From: Acidobacterium sp.
GTDB taxonomy: Bacteria; Acidobacteriota; Terriglobia; Terriglobales; Acidobacteriaceae
Direction: 5' to 3'
Length of the DNA: 64,000 nt
Assembly (NCBI GenBank): GCA_003166955.1
Contig: PMUI01000019.1
Location: 62,001 to 126,000, forward strand
Shown piece after piece: positions 9,505 to 19,400 of this stretch (the stretch's first letter is position 1; each line of letters opens with the position of its first letter). The notes beneath the pieces are model-generated. The model had not been told where the DNA came from. It worked only from the letters and a program-made list of their open reading frames with translations, and ran no database searches. The position numbers and the translations under genes were made by a program.

Positions 9505-10353
9505 ATGCTGATTGCAAAAACCATCGCCGAGGCGCGAGCCGCGGTCGCGAAATTGCGCGCGGAGCGCCATTGCATCGGACTGGTGCCCACCATGGGCGCG
9601 ATGCACGCAGGACATCTGTCGCTGGTGCGCGCGGCCAGGGCGCACTGCGACGCGGTCGTCGCTACCATCTTCGTCAATCCCGCACAATTCGCACCCGGAG
9701 AGGACTTCGCGAAGTACCCGCGGATCTTCGAGGCGGACTGCGCACTGCTCGAAGCCGAGGGCGTCGACGTGGTCTTCGCACCCGAGCCCGCGGAGATGTA
9801 TCCCGCCGGAGTCACCACCGTCGTTGAGGTTGCAGGAATCTCCGATCGCCTGGATGGAGCGTCGCGCCCGGGGCATTTTCGCGGCGTCGCGACGGTGGTG
9901 GCGAAGCTGTTCAACATCGTGCAGCCGAATCACGCTTTTTTTGGGCAAAAGGACGCGGCCCAGGTAGCCGTGTTGCGGCAGATGGTACGCGATCTGAATT
10001 TCAACCTGGAATTGGTGGTCTGCCCCACCGTGCGTGAGCCGGACGGCCTCGCCCTGAGTTCGCGGAACCGGTATTTATCGCCAGAGCAGCGGCAGCAGGC
10101 GCTGGTGCTGAACCGCGCGCTGCGCAGGGTGGAAGAGAAGATCGCCGCGGGAGTGATCGATGCCGAGCCTCTGATCGACCTGGGCCTGGCGGTTCTCGCC
10201 GATGAGCCGGATGTTCGGCTGGATTATTTTCGGATCGTCGACCCCGACACGCTCGAGGATGTGTCCGATGTGAGCGCGGGAGCACTGGTTGCGGTTGCTG
10301 CGGTCGTAGGTCCGGCGCGGCTCATCGACAACGCAGTGATCCCGCCGCGCTGA
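9505..10353 (+). CDS. panC: Pantothenate synthetase
   Basis: ATP-dependent ligase that joins pantoate and beta-alanine. It has the HIGH-type motif PTMGAMHAGHLSLV near residues 28-41, FVNPAQFAPGEDFAKYPR, GASRPGHFRGVATVVAKLFNIVQP, FGQKDAAQ and the KMSKS-like loop LALSSRNRYLS. The length of 282 residues matches the family. It is the second gene of a panBC operon. panD and panE are not in the window. Its stop is 3 bp from the end of the convergent cytochrome gene. Confidence 0.97.
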   Translation: MLIAKTIAEARAAVAKLRAERHCIGLVPTMGAMHAGHLSLVRAARAHCDAVVATIFVNPAQFAPGEDFAKYPRIFEADCALLEAEGVDVVFAPEPAEMYPAGVTTVVEVAGISDRLDGASRPGHFRGVATVVAKLFNIVQPNHAFFGQKDAAQVAVLRQMVRDLNFNLELVVCPTVREPDGLALSSRNRYLSPEQRQQALVLNRALRRVEEKIAAGVIDAEPLIDLGLAVLADEPDVRLDYFRIVDPDTLEDVSDVSAGALVAVAAVVGPARLIDNAVIPPR

Positions 10354-10356
10354 GCG

Positions 10357-10893
10357 CTATTGCGGCTGTTGTTGGGGCGCCGCGCCGGCCTGCGGACGAT
10401 GGTGCTGCTCCGGTGCCGGCGTAAAGTGCTCCGGCATGGAATGGCCGCGATGGCAGGTCCCACAGGTGACGTGCGTATCCGCCGGCATGGCGTCGGGGTC
10501 ATGAACCTGCGCCATGTACTGGTCGTTGATGGTGCGCGTCATCGCGATCATGATGCGCGCGATTCCCTTGTCATCCTTCGCATCGGAGGGGAAATCGAGC
10601 TTGTGGGTTTGCGGGTTCACGGCGTGACAGAAATTGCATTCAACACCAAGCGCGCCAGCATAGCGCCGCATGACTGTGATCAAATCTTCCGGCGCGATGT
10701 CCTTCGGCAGGACTTTGAGGTTCACCGGCTTGGTCAGCGGACGGCGCTGATGAGCGCCGTTCTGGCTTTCCGGTGCAGCTGGACCAGCGTCCTGGAGGGG
10801 CCCCGTAGTCTGCGGCGTGGCGCTCTGGCTAAGGAGAGGCTGGGAGGCAAAGGCGAGGGCGAGAATTCCAGCGAAGAACAACCGGCTCTGCAT
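10357..10893 (-). CDS. Exported dihaem c-type cytochrome (PF02276-like)
   Basis: 178 residues: a signal peptide (MQSRLFFAGILALAFA to LLSQS), a Pro/Gln-rich linker, then LKVLPKDIAPEDLITVMRRYAGALGVECNFCH. The two CxxCH haem sites are CNFCH (86-90) and CGTCH (144-148). The LPKD...MRRYAGALGV block resembles the small acidobacterial members of the photosynthetic reaction-centre cytochrome c family; that assignment is from memory. It is probably a periplasmic electron carrier. The C-terminus is rich in His, Pro and Gln. The start at 10893 is set by the signal peptide; the frame is open further upstream but without a signal. Confidence 0.82.
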   Translation of the reverse strand: MQSRLFFAGILALAFASQPLLSQSATPQTTGPLQDAGPAAPESQNGAHQRRPLTKPVNLKVLPKDIAPEDLITVMRRYAGALGVECNFCHAVNPQTHKLDFPSDAKDDKGIARIMIAMTRTINDQYMAQVHDPDAMPADTHVTCGTCHRGHSMPEHFTPAPEQHHRPQAGAAPQQQPQ

Positions 10894-11038
10894 GCGATCT
10901 TTCCTGGGGATTGGGAATGAAATGCGGGAACGTCCCGGCCGTCCTCGAGCGCGGAACCGCCGCCAAGCGCTCGTGGACCATGGTACCAAGCGCGATTGCA
11001 CGCGGTCCCGCAAACTGCGGGCGTCGATTACGGAGAAC

Positions 11039-11656
11039 TCATCTGGAGACAAAACGGTTGCCCGCGATGGCGAAGCGCAGCGGCCGGTCGGCGGCCTTGC
11101 GGATGCCAACGCGCGTTGACACCGCGATCTCCTCCGGCACGAAACCATCGTCCTCAACATGCAGGCCCGAGCGCAAGCGGGTGACGTCGATGCCATTGTG
11201 CGTGTCGCGCACAACGCCGAGCGCCTGGCAAAGACGTCCTGGTCCGGAGGTGAGCAGCCGCGGCTTGGCCGTGGAGTCAAGACCGCGCAGGCGCGCCATC
11301 GTGTCGAGACCCTCGACCGGCTCAAGCGCGCGCAGCAGCACGCCACCAGGCTTGCCGTCCGGCTCACAGGAAATATTCAGGCAAAAATACATGCCGTAGA
11401 TGAAATAGACATACGCGAATCCAGGCGGGCCGAAGAGCACTGCATTGCGCGCCGTCTTGCCGGCAAAGGTGTGCGCCGCCGGATCATCGACTCCGAAATA
11501 GGCTTCCACTTCGACGATGCGTCCTGCGAGCCTCTGCGGCTTTGTGTGCGGCCCGGACTCGTAGCGCCGCACCAGCAGCTTGCCAAGCAGACCGCGGGCG
11601 ACGACATCGGGCGCGTCGAGGTAGAAGTCGCGCGGAACGATGCGGGGCCTGACCAT
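11039..11656 (-). CDS. mpg: DNA-3-methyladenine glycosylase (AAG/MPG family)
   Basis: Excises alkylated purines such as 3-methyladenine to start base excision repair. It has 205 residues with the AAG signature GRIVEVEAYFGVDDPAAHTFAGKTARN, whose Glu51 is the catalytic base, and AYVYFIYGMYFCLNI, which supplies the base-pocket tyrosines. GPGRLCQALGV is also typical. The ATG lies immediately after the bcp stop with no gap, so it is translationally coupled to the peroxiredoxin, linking peroxide defence and alkylation repair in one transcript. Confidence 0.95.
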   Translation of the reverse strand: MVRPRIVPRDFYLDAPDVVARGLLGKLLVRRYESGPHTKPQRLAGRIVEVEAYFGVDDPAAHTFAGKTARNAVLFGPPGFAYVYFIYGMYFCLNISCEPDGKPGGVLLRALEPVEGLDTMARLRGLDSTAKPRLLTSGPGRLCQALGVVRDTHNGIDVTRLRSGLHVEDDGFVPEEIAVSTRVGIRKAADRPLRFAIAGNRFVSR

Positions 11657-12124
11657 CTACTTCGACGGCAACTCCTTCAGCACCTTCAGCACCTCTTCCG
11701 CATGCCCCTCCGGCTTCACCTTGGGGAAGACCTTCAGTAGGCGCTGATCCGGCCCGATCAGAAACGTCGTCCGCTCGATGCCGATCACCGTCATCCCATA
11801 CATATTCTTTTCTTTCAGGACATCAAACTGTTTGCAAACCGTTTCGTCTACATCAGCAAGGAGGGGATACGGGAGGTCATACTTTTCGCGGAATTTCTTC
11901 TGCGCTTTCGGCGTGTCGCGGGAGATGCCGAGGACCACGGCGCCGGTCGCCTGAATCTTCTTGAACGTGTCGCGGAAGCCGCAGGCCTCAATGGTGCAGC
12001 CGGGCGTATCGGCCTTGGGATAAAAGAAGAGGACTACCGGCTTGCCGGCGAAATCTTTCAGGTGGACGGTTTTCTCTGAGTCGTCCTGGAGCGCAAAATC
12101 GGCAACTTTGTCGTTGGTTTCCAT
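11657..12124 (-). CDS. bcp: Peroxiredoxin, Bcp/PrxQ type
   Basis: Thiol peroxidase that reduces hydrogen and organic peroxides with thioredoxin. 155 residues; the active-site block is FFYPKADTPGCTIEACGF with peroxidatic Cys43 and a resolving Cys48 five residues later, the atypical 2-Cys PrxQ layout. VLGISRDTPKAQKKFREKYDLPYPLLAD follows as in the family. It is first in a two-gene unit with mpg, whose start directly abuts its stop. Confidence 0.95.
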   Translation of the reverse strand: METNDKVADFALQDDSEKTVHLKDFAGKPVVLFFYPKADTPGCTIEACGFRDTFKKIQATGAVVLGISRDTPKAQKKFREKYDLPYPLLADVDETVCKQFDVLKEKNMYGMTVIGIERTTFLIGPDQRLLKVFPKVKPEGHAEEVLKVLKELPSK

Positions 12125-12190
12125 TTTTTCCCTTCAGCAATGGATAGGGTGCTGGCGCAGCCGCGCCACGTTTAAGATTGTTTCGTAGCA

Positions 12191-13603
12191 GTGAGGATTA
12201 TGTCACGGGTTCTGACAAGCTGTTCGGCGTGGGTGATCGCGGGACTGGCGGCGGCCTGGGTGGCGCCGGCATCGGCGCAGTATCCGGGTCATGTGGACGA
12301 TCAAAAGCAGCAGGCTGGAGCCCACTTGCGGGCAACGGCGGTGCTCGAATACACCGGCGATCTGAAGCAGATTAAGGAGAGCCGGCTCGTCCCCATCGCC
12401 ATCTGGGATGGCGCGCAGTATCAGCCCGGCGGGCTCTATCTGGCGCAGCCGGCGCCGCTGGCCGTGCTCTCCGGCACCCAGTACGAGCTGGAGGCAGCCG
12501 GCAAGCCACAGGGATTTTTCAACGTCAGAGACTCCGAGGACCTGGCGGGGCTGTGGGTAGGCGTGGGTAGCTTTGAGGCTCCGCCTGCACCCAGGCCCAA
12601 GGCCCCGCCCTCGAGGAGCAACCATGTTTACGAAGTGGGGGCAGTCGATCCGGACAAGCCGCATTTCGCCCATCGGCCGAAGGACGAGAGCGAGAACGGT
12701 TCTGATGCAGGCTCCGGCGCGAGCGCTGGATCGGGGAACGGCTCGGCGGCTGGCGCGCAAAGTGCGCCGCCGGTCGATCCGGACCGGCCGACGCTGCATC
12801 CGCGCGCGGGCGGAAGCGATTCGGGCAGCGCGGGGTCGGGGTCTTCGGGGTCGAATCAGCCCGACGCCGATGCGGACCGGCCAACGTTCCACCGCCAGTC
12901 GAATGGCTCCGGTCAGATGCAGGCGGAGCAGCCCGCGGTGGATCCGGATCGACCGCGCCTGGAGTACAAGGCGCCGGCAGAGCAAGCGAAGCTGGCCAAG
13001 CCGGATGCGCTGTTTGGGCTGCCGCCCGACATGAATCAGATGGCGGGGGTTTCCGATAACCGTAACGGCGATACGCTTTCGTGGGCTTTTTCGTGGGCGA
13101 ACGCGGACGATGCGAACAAGATGAAAGCGGCGCTGGAGGAGATCGCGCAGAAGGCCATCGCCCCGGCCGCGCCTTCGGCCACGCCTGCTCCCAGCAAAAC
13201 TGCGGTCGCCGCAAGCGCGCATCGCAAACTGCACCAGCCGCCTCCACCTCCGTTGCCGGCGCTGGCCGATGAGGATTTCCGGGTATACAGCCTGAGCTTC
13301 GGCGGCGGAGCCACGATGGTGCTCACGGCCCGCTCCACCGCAACGCCGGTGAAATATGTGACGATTGTGGCCGAGCCGGATTTCTACGGCAACCCGAAGG
13401 TATTGCTACAGCAGGCGACCAGCGACGCCAGTCTGGACGTTTCGCCGCGCTACCGGCTGGTGGATGCCGTAGATACCGCAGGCAACGGGCGCGCCGACCT
13501 GATTTTCGAGCTGCGCGGACAGACGTACCGGCAGTTCGCCATCTATCGGATCGCCGGCGGAACCGCGACGCAGGTGTTCACGACCCAGCCGACGGCGCAT
13601 TAG
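12191..13603 (+). CDS. Exported hypothetical protein with repeated DPDRP motifs
   Basis: 470 residues from a GTG at 12191; an ATG at 12200 (MSRVLTS) is an equally good start and retains the signal peptide, which ends at ASA-QYPG. The mature N-terminal part (about 40-130) resembles no family I recognise. A low-complexity Ser/Gly/Ala linker follows, in which the motif VDPDKPHF, VDPDRPTLH, ADADRPTFH, VDPDRPRLEY recurs four times (about residues 153-260). The C-terminal part (about 355-470) has FRVYSLSFGGGATMVLTAR and looks beta-rich. It is probably periplasmic or envelope-associated. No function is assigned. Confidence 0.8.
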   Translation: MRIMSRVLTSCSAWVIAGLAAAWVAPASAQYPGHVDDQKQQAGAHLRATAVLEYTGDLKQIKESRLVPIAIWDGAQYQPGGLYLAQPAPLAVLSGTQYELEAAGKPQGFFNVRDSEDLAGLWVGVGSFEAPPAPRPKAPPSRSNHVYEVGAVDPDKPHFAHRPKDESENGSDAGSGASAGSGNGSAAGAQSAPPVDPDRPTLHPRAGGSDSGSAGSGSSGSNQPDADADRPTFHRQSNGSGQMQAEQPAVDPDRPRLEYKAPAEQAKLAKPDALFGLPPDMNQMAGVSDNRNGDTLSWAFSWANADDANKMKAALEEIAQKAIAPAAPSATPAPSKTAVAASAHRKLHQPPPPPLPALADEDFRVYSLSFGGGATMVLTARSTATPVKYVTIVAEPDFYGNPKVLLQQATSDASLDVSPRYRLVDAVDTAGNGRADLIFELRGQTYRQFAIYRIAGGTATQVFTTQPTAH

Positions 13604-13623
13604 ATCGGCCGTGGTTACAATTA

Positions 13624-13637
13624 GCGCCTTCCGGCGC
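13624..13637 (-). terminator. Weak candidate terminator at the end of the efflux operon
   Basis: GCGCC, tetraloop, GGCGC lies between two convergent genes. Read on the minus strand it is followed by TAATTGT, a poor U-tract. It could end the RND operon transcript but the stem is only 5 bp. Confidence 0.3.
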
Positions 13638-13656
13638 GCGAAAAGATCAAATACAG

Positions 13657-15129
13657 TTACATTTTGGGTAGCTGGCTGGTATCCCAGCCGCCGCCCAGGG
13701 CGCGGATCAGCTGTACGCTCGAGGCAAACTGCCGTGTGGCGATGTCTTCCTGGGTCCGCTGATTGCTGAGCAGCGCGGTTTGCGCGGTGAGGACCTCCAG
13801 ATACGTTGTGACACCGCCCTTGTAGCGGTTCGTGCTGATGTTGAGCGACCGCTGCGCCGCGGCAACGGCCAAAGCCTGCTGCGCCGACTCCTGATCGAGA
13901 ATGCGAATCGCGGCAAGATTGTCTTCAACGTCCTGAAACGCGGCAAGGACGGATTGTCGGTAATTGGCAACCTGCTGCTCGTAGGCGTCGCGCGCCTGCT
14001 GCGTGATGGCGTGACGGCGGCCGGCGTCGAACAGCAGCTCGACCGCCGAAGCGCCGAGGGACCACATTTCACTGGGGCCCTGAATCCAGGTCCCGGGATT
14101 ACCGCTGGTAAAGCCACCCGTGCCGCTCAGCGAGACGTTGGGGTAGTAGGCGGCAATAGCGACGCCGATTTGGGCATTCGCTGCGTCCGCCTGGCGTTCG
14201 GCGGCGGCGATGTCCGGCCGGCGCTCCAGCAATTGCGAAGGAACGCCGATGGGAATGGTGGGAATCTGCTGACCGAGCGGCATCTGCGCAAGGCTGAAGG
14301 TGGAAGCGGGAGTGCCGATCAGGGTCGCGATAGCATGTTCGTACTGCGCGCGGGCAACGCCGATGTCGATGTCCTGGGCGCGCGTCTGTTCCAGCTGCGT
14401 TTCGGCAAGGGCCACATCGGACTCGGTCGCGACACCGCCCTTAAAACGTATCTGTGTCAGTTTCAAATACTCTTCGTAGGACCGGACGGTGTTATCGAGC
14501 AGCTGCTTTTGCGAGTCGAGGCCCCGCATCTGGAAGTAGTCGAGCGCCAGCTCCGCGCGCAGGCTCAGTTCCACGTTGGCCAGCAAAGCCGCGGAGGCCT
14601 GCGCATTGGCGCGCGCCTGCTCCACGGTGCGGCGCACCTGACCCCACAGATCGGGCTCCCACTGCGCCTGGCCCGCAATGGAAAAAGTGTTGTACTGATA
14701 ATTCGTGATGGCGCGGTTTGCGTTCGGTTGGTTGTACGACTCACGCTGGCGCGAGATGGAAGGGCCGGCGGACAGCGTCGGATAGTACTGCGAGCGCGCG
14801 ACGCGGACCTGTTCGCGCGCGGAGAAAAACTGCTCCATGGAGGCGCGGAGAGTCTGATTGGAGACGGTGATTTTGGCTTCGAGCCCGCTGAGTTGCGGAT
14901 CGGCGTACGCGTCCCACCACGGACCGCGCAGCACGTCGTCGCTGGGCTCCGCCTGCTTCCAGGTGCCGTTCGGAGGGTTCGGCGGGGGAACCGCGTTTTC
15001 TTTCCAGGCGGGCGCTGTGGCTGCGTCGGGGCGCTGGTAGTTCGGGCCTACCGTGCAGCCGGCGATGAGGAGCGCCAGCGCGGAAAACGCCGGCGCCGCC
15101 ATCAGCACCCCAGCTCGGACGAGTCTCAT
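13657..15129 (-). CDS. RND efflux outer-membrane factor lipoprotein (NodT/TolC family)
   Basis: 490 residues. The signal peptide ends in the lipobox LIAG-C (Cys25), so it is a lipid-anchored outer-membrane channel that completes a tripartite pump. CTVGPNYQRPDAATAPAW is the typical start of the mature NodT-type protein, and the two outer-membrane-efflux repeats follow (SREQVRVARSQYYPTLSAG and PIGVPSQLLERRPDIAAAERQADAANAQIGVAIAAYYP). It is last in the operon and overlaps the membrane-fusion-protein stop by 4 bp (ATGA). Confidence 0.95.
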   Translation of the reverse strand: MRLVRAGVLMAAPAFSALALLIAGCTVGPNYQRPDAATAPAWKENAVPPPNPPNGTWKQAEPSDDVLRGPWWDAYADPQLSGLEAKITVSNQTLRASMEQFFSAREQVRVARSQYYPTLSAGPSISRQRESYNQPNANRAITNYQYNTFSIAGQAQWEPDLWGQVRRTVEQARANAQASAALLANVELSLRAELALDYFQMRGLDSQKQLLDNTVRSYEEYLKLTQIRFKGGVATESDVALAETQLEQTRAQDIDIGVARAQYEHAIATLIGTPASTFSLAQMPLGQQIPTIPIGVPSQLLERRPDIAAAERQADAANAQIGVAIAAYYPNVSLSGTGGFTSGNPGTWIQGPSEMWSLGASAVELLFDAGRRHAITQQARDAYEQQVANYRQSVLAAFQDVEDNLAAIRILDQESAQQALAVAAAQRSLNISTNRYKGGVTTYLEVLTAQTALLSNQRTQEDIATRQFASSVQLIRALGGGWDTSQLPKM

Positions 15130-16442
15130 TCACCGCCCTCCGGACCCTGACCGCCCTGGTTGTTTTCCTCCGGATGCTCGCCTGGAACGCCGCCGTTGTT
15201 CGGTCGGACGATGCGAACTTTTTCGCCGTCGACGATGGAATCCGGCGGATTCTGCACCACCTCATCGCTTGGCTGCAGGCCGGAGATGATCTGCACTACG
15301 CGGCCATCATCCTGACCGATGGTGACCGGCACAAGCTTCGCGATATCGCCGTTCTTATCGTCGTGGACGACGGTGACAACGCGCAAGCCCTCCTGGCGGA
15401 AGAGCAGCGTGGATACGGGCAGGATTAACGACTGCCGGACAACTTTCAGCTGAAAATGAACTTCGGTATAAGCGCCCGGCACCAGTGCGCCATCGCCATT
15501 GGGCACGTCGACCTCGACGAGCAGCGTGCGCGAGGTGGGATCGATGGCGCGCGCGGTGCGAACCACCTTACCGTGGAAGCGGCGCCCGGGATATTCCTGC
15601 AGCACGAGGTCAGCGGGAGTTCCAGGCGTACAGGAAGGCGAGTCGACCTGCGGGACATTCACGTAGACGCGCATGATGTGCTCGTCGTCCATGTGGAACA
15701 TCTCGTGACCGCCGGTGGTGCCGGCGCCAGCATTGATGAGGGTGCCAACGTCGACGTCGCGCGCGGTGAGGATGCCATCGAAGGGCGCGTAGACCTTCTC
15801 GAACCCGGTCAGTTCCTCGAGGCGCTGCACGTTGGCCTGGGCTGACTTGACCTGCGTGGTGGTCGAGGCCGCCTGGGTTACGAAGTTTTCCGTGTCCTGC
15901 TTTGCCACGGCGTTGCTGGCGAGCAGATCGGTGTAGCGGCTGGCCTGCTGCTTCGCGTAGCCGGCGTTCGCCTCCGCTGTGGCCAGGTCAGCCCTCGCCT
16001 GGGAAAGCTGCTGGTCGACTTCGGGGCTCGCGATGGTGGCGAGAAGCTCGCCCTTCTTCACACGCGCGCCGATGTCGAAGTACCAGTGCTCGAGGTAGCC
16101 GTCGGTGCGGGCGTAGATGGGCGAGTCGACGTAAGCGAACATGTTGCCGGGCAGAACAAGTTCCTGGCTGGGCTCCCCGACTGTTGGCTTGTCGACAAGA
16201 ACGTTGGCGAGAGCGAGGTCGCTGGTGCGATTCTGCAGGTTCTTCTCCGCGCGCAGACGAGGGATGATGCCGACGATCGCGAGGATGACAGCAAGGAGGA
16301 CGATGCCGGCGAGGGCAAGAATCGCCTTGCGGCCCGAGAGGGGTGGGGCATCGTGGTTCGACTCGCCGTGATCCTGACCGGGATGGGCGGGGGGCCGTTC
16401 GTTCGGATTGCGATTTGTCTGGCGTTGATTCGGTTCTGGCAT
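15126..16442 (-). CDS. RND efflux periplasmic adaptor (membrane fusion protein)
   Basis: 438 residues. A Pro/Asn-rich cytoplasmic tail of about 35 residues precedes one transmembrane anchor (ILALAGIVLLAVILAIVGII, 41-60). The biotinyl-lipoyl half-motifs YARTDGYLEHWYFDIGARVKKGELLA and FEKVYAPFDGILTARDVDVG flank a coiled-coil hairpin (QARADLATAEANAGYAKQQA). Beta-barrel and membrane-proximal domains follow. The C-terminus is Gly/Asn/Glu rich. It starts 2 bp after the pump gene ends, in an operon of pump, adaptor, channel. Confidence 0.95.
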   Translation of the reverse strand: MPEPNQRQTNRNPNERPPAHPGQDHGESNHDAPPLSGRKAILALAGIVLLAVILAIVGIIPRLRAEKNLQNRTSDLALANVLVDKPTVGEPSQELVLPGNMFAYVDSPIYARTDGYLEHWYFDIGARVKKGELLATIASPEVDQQLSQARADLATAEANAGYAKQQASRYTDLLASNAVAKQDTENFVTQAASTTTQVKSAQANVQRLEELTGFEKVYAPFDGILTARDVDVGTLINAGAGTTGGHEMFHMDDEHIMRVYVNVPQVDSPSCTPGTPADLVLQEYPGRRFHGKVVRTARAIDPTSRTLLVEVDVPNGDGALVPGAYTEVHFQLKVVRQSLILPVSTLLFRQEGLRVVTVVHDDKNGDIAKLVPVTIGQDDGRVVQIISGLQPSDEVVQNPPDSIVDGEKVRIVRPNNGGVPGEHPEENNQGGQGPEGGE

Positions 16443-16444
16443 AG

Positions 16445-19400
16445 TTAGCTCCCGGCGACAAGCTGCCTGCTGGGATGTTTGCGCGCCTCGCGCTCCTTGC
16501 GGTGTCGTTCGAGGCGTCCGTGCATCACGCTGAAAATGGTTGGAACAAAAAACAAAGTGGAAACAGTGGCGAAGAGCAGGCCGCCGATGACGGCGCGTCC
16601 CAGGGGCGCATTCTGTTCGCCGCCATCGCCGAGGCCCAGAGACATGGGGATCATGCCGAGGATCATGGCGAGCGCGGTCATGAGCACGGGACGAAAGCGA
16701 ACAAAGCCGGCGTTGAGCGCGGAGAGTTGGGCGTCGCCAACGTTGACCTCAAGCTGTTCGCGGGCAAAAGTGATCACGAGAATTGAGTTCGACGTGGCCA
16801 CGCCCATGCACATGATGGCGCCGGTGAGCGCGGGCACGCTGAGCCGTGTGTGAGTGAGGAACAGGAACCACACGATGCCCGAGATAGCAGCCGGCAGCGC
16901 GCAGACGATGATGAAAGGATCGAGCCACGACTGGAAATTCACGACGATGAGCAGGTAGACCAGCAGGATGGAAAACACCAGGCCGCCGAGTAGTCCTTCA
17001 AAGGAAGTGCGCATGGTCTGCACCTGGCCGCGCACCACGATGCGGGAGCCGTGCGGCAGGTGCGCCTGCTCCTGGTCGACGATTCTCTGGATGCCTTTGC
17101 TGACGCTGGCGAGATCGATGCCTACGACGTTGCCGTAAATATCGATGACCGGCGTGATGTTGTAATGCGTGACGGTCGCCGGTTCCTGGCCGGGATCGAC
17201 AGCGGCAACGTTGCCGAGGATCTGGATAGGCTGGCCGCCGACTGGGCCAGTCCAGTTGGGCGGCAGGCCTGCACCGTACGAGCTGCTGTTGGCGGGAGTC
17301 GGGCCCGCTGCGCCGCTGCCGGGCGTCACGGAGATATTGCGCAGATCCTGCATCGTGTCCAGCGCGTACTGCGGCGATTGGACCGCAACGTTGTATTCCA
17401 CTCCGTTCTGCGGGTCCAGATAGAACGTGGGCGACGTCTGGAAGCTGCCGCTGGTAGCCACCAGCAGGCTCTGCGCGATGTCGCGCTGGGCCAGGCCGGT
17501 GCTCTGTGCCATGGTGCGATTCACATTGATCTGCAGCCGCGGATTATCGAACGGCTGCTGGATGCGCATGTCCGCTGTGCCAGGCACGTATTTGATCCGG
17601 TTGAGAAGATTCTGCGCGAACTCCAGATTGCCCCGCTGGTTCGGCCCGACGACCTGGATGTCGATGGGCGCGGGCAGGCCGAAGTTGAGGATCTGCGTCA
17701 CCATGTCGACGGGCAGCGCGTAGAACTGTGTCCCGGGAAAGCGCTGCGGGAGAATCTCGCGAAGACGCGCGACGTACTCCTCAGTGGGGTGATGTTTCTC
17801 CGCCAGCGAGACCTGGATATCGGCATCGCCCGGTCCGACGGGGGCGGAATTCGAATACGACAGGTTGATGCTGGAGTAGGGCAAGCCGATGTTGTCGATG
17901 ATGGTGACCAGCTCGTCCTTCGGGATGACCTGGCGGATGGTGTTATCGATGCGATCGCAGAGAGCCGCCGTATCTTCGATGCGCGTTCCGGTGCGCGTCC
18001 GGATGTGCAGCTTGAACTGGCCGCTGTCGACGGTAGGGAAAAAGTCCTGGCCGAGGAATGGATAGAGCAGCGCCGCCGAGCCCATGCTGAGCACGAAGAA
18101 CAAGACGATGAAGATGGCGGCATGATGCATGCACAGCTCGAGAATGCGGCGATAGCCGCTGCGGATTTTCTCGAAGCGGCTTTCAAAGGCAAGCTGAAAA
18201 TGAGTGAAAGGATTGCGGCCCTGCCGTTTTCGTTCGCCTTCCTGCGGATCGTGCTCGCGCAGCAGAAACTTCGCCATCGTGGGCACGACGGTTCGCGAAA
18301 GCAGATACGACGCGAGCATCGCGAACACCACCGCTTCCGCCAGCGGGACGAAAAGATACTTCGCTACGCCGCTGAGGAAGAACATGGGCACGAAAACGAT
18401 GCAGATCGAAATCGTAGCGACCAGAGCGGGAACTGCAATCTGCGCTGCCCCGTCGAGGATGGCCTGCTCGATCGCCTTGCCAGCCTCGAGATTGCGGTTG
18501 ATGTTCTCAATCTCCACGGTGGCGTCGTCGACGAGAATGCCAACGGCCAGGGCGAGGCCGCCGAGGGTCATGATGTTGATGGTCTCGCCGAGCGCGCTGA
18601 GCGTGAGCAGCGAGGTGAGAATCGAAAGCGGGATGGAAACCGCGACGATAAGGGTGCTGCGCCAGCTCCCGAGGAAGATGAGGATCATGATCGCAGTGAG
18701 GCAGGCCGCGATGATGGCCTCGTGCACGACGCCATCGATGGAGTTGCGGACGAAAATGGATTGATCCGCGAGCGGAATAATTCGGAACTGCGGTGGAAGC
18801 TGGGACTTGAGGCTGTCGGCCTTGGCGAGGATGCCCTTGACGATGTTGAGCGTGGAGGCGTCGCCGGTCTTGATGACGGAGAGCAGCACGGCGCGCTGGC
18901 CATCGACGCGCACGATGTTGGTCTGCGGAGGAAAGCCATTGCGGACGTGGGCCACGTCGTGGATGTAGACCATGGCGCCGTTCACCTGGCGGATGGGGAG
19001 ATTATTGAGCCCCTCGATGCTGACCGGCGCGCTGTTGGTTTCAAGCTGGTACTCAAACTGGCCGATCTTGATGGTGCCTGCGGGCAGAATGAGGTTCTGC
19101 GCGCCGATGGTGCTGACCACGTCGGCCGGCGAGAGTCCCTTGGACTGCAGCGCCGGCAGATTGAGATCCACCTGCACCTGACGCTGCTTGCCTCCGTAAG
19201 GATAGGGAATGCCGGCGCCGGGAACGGTGACCAGCTGGGTGCGGATGAAGTTGAGGCCGTAGTCGTTCAGCTGCATTTCCGACAGGCCCTCGCCGGAGAG
19301 GCCGAGCTGAATGATGGGGACGCTGGAGGCGTTGTACTGGATGACCAGGGGGGGTGTGGTTCCGGGCGGCAACTGGCGGAGCTGGGCCTGCGCAATGGCG

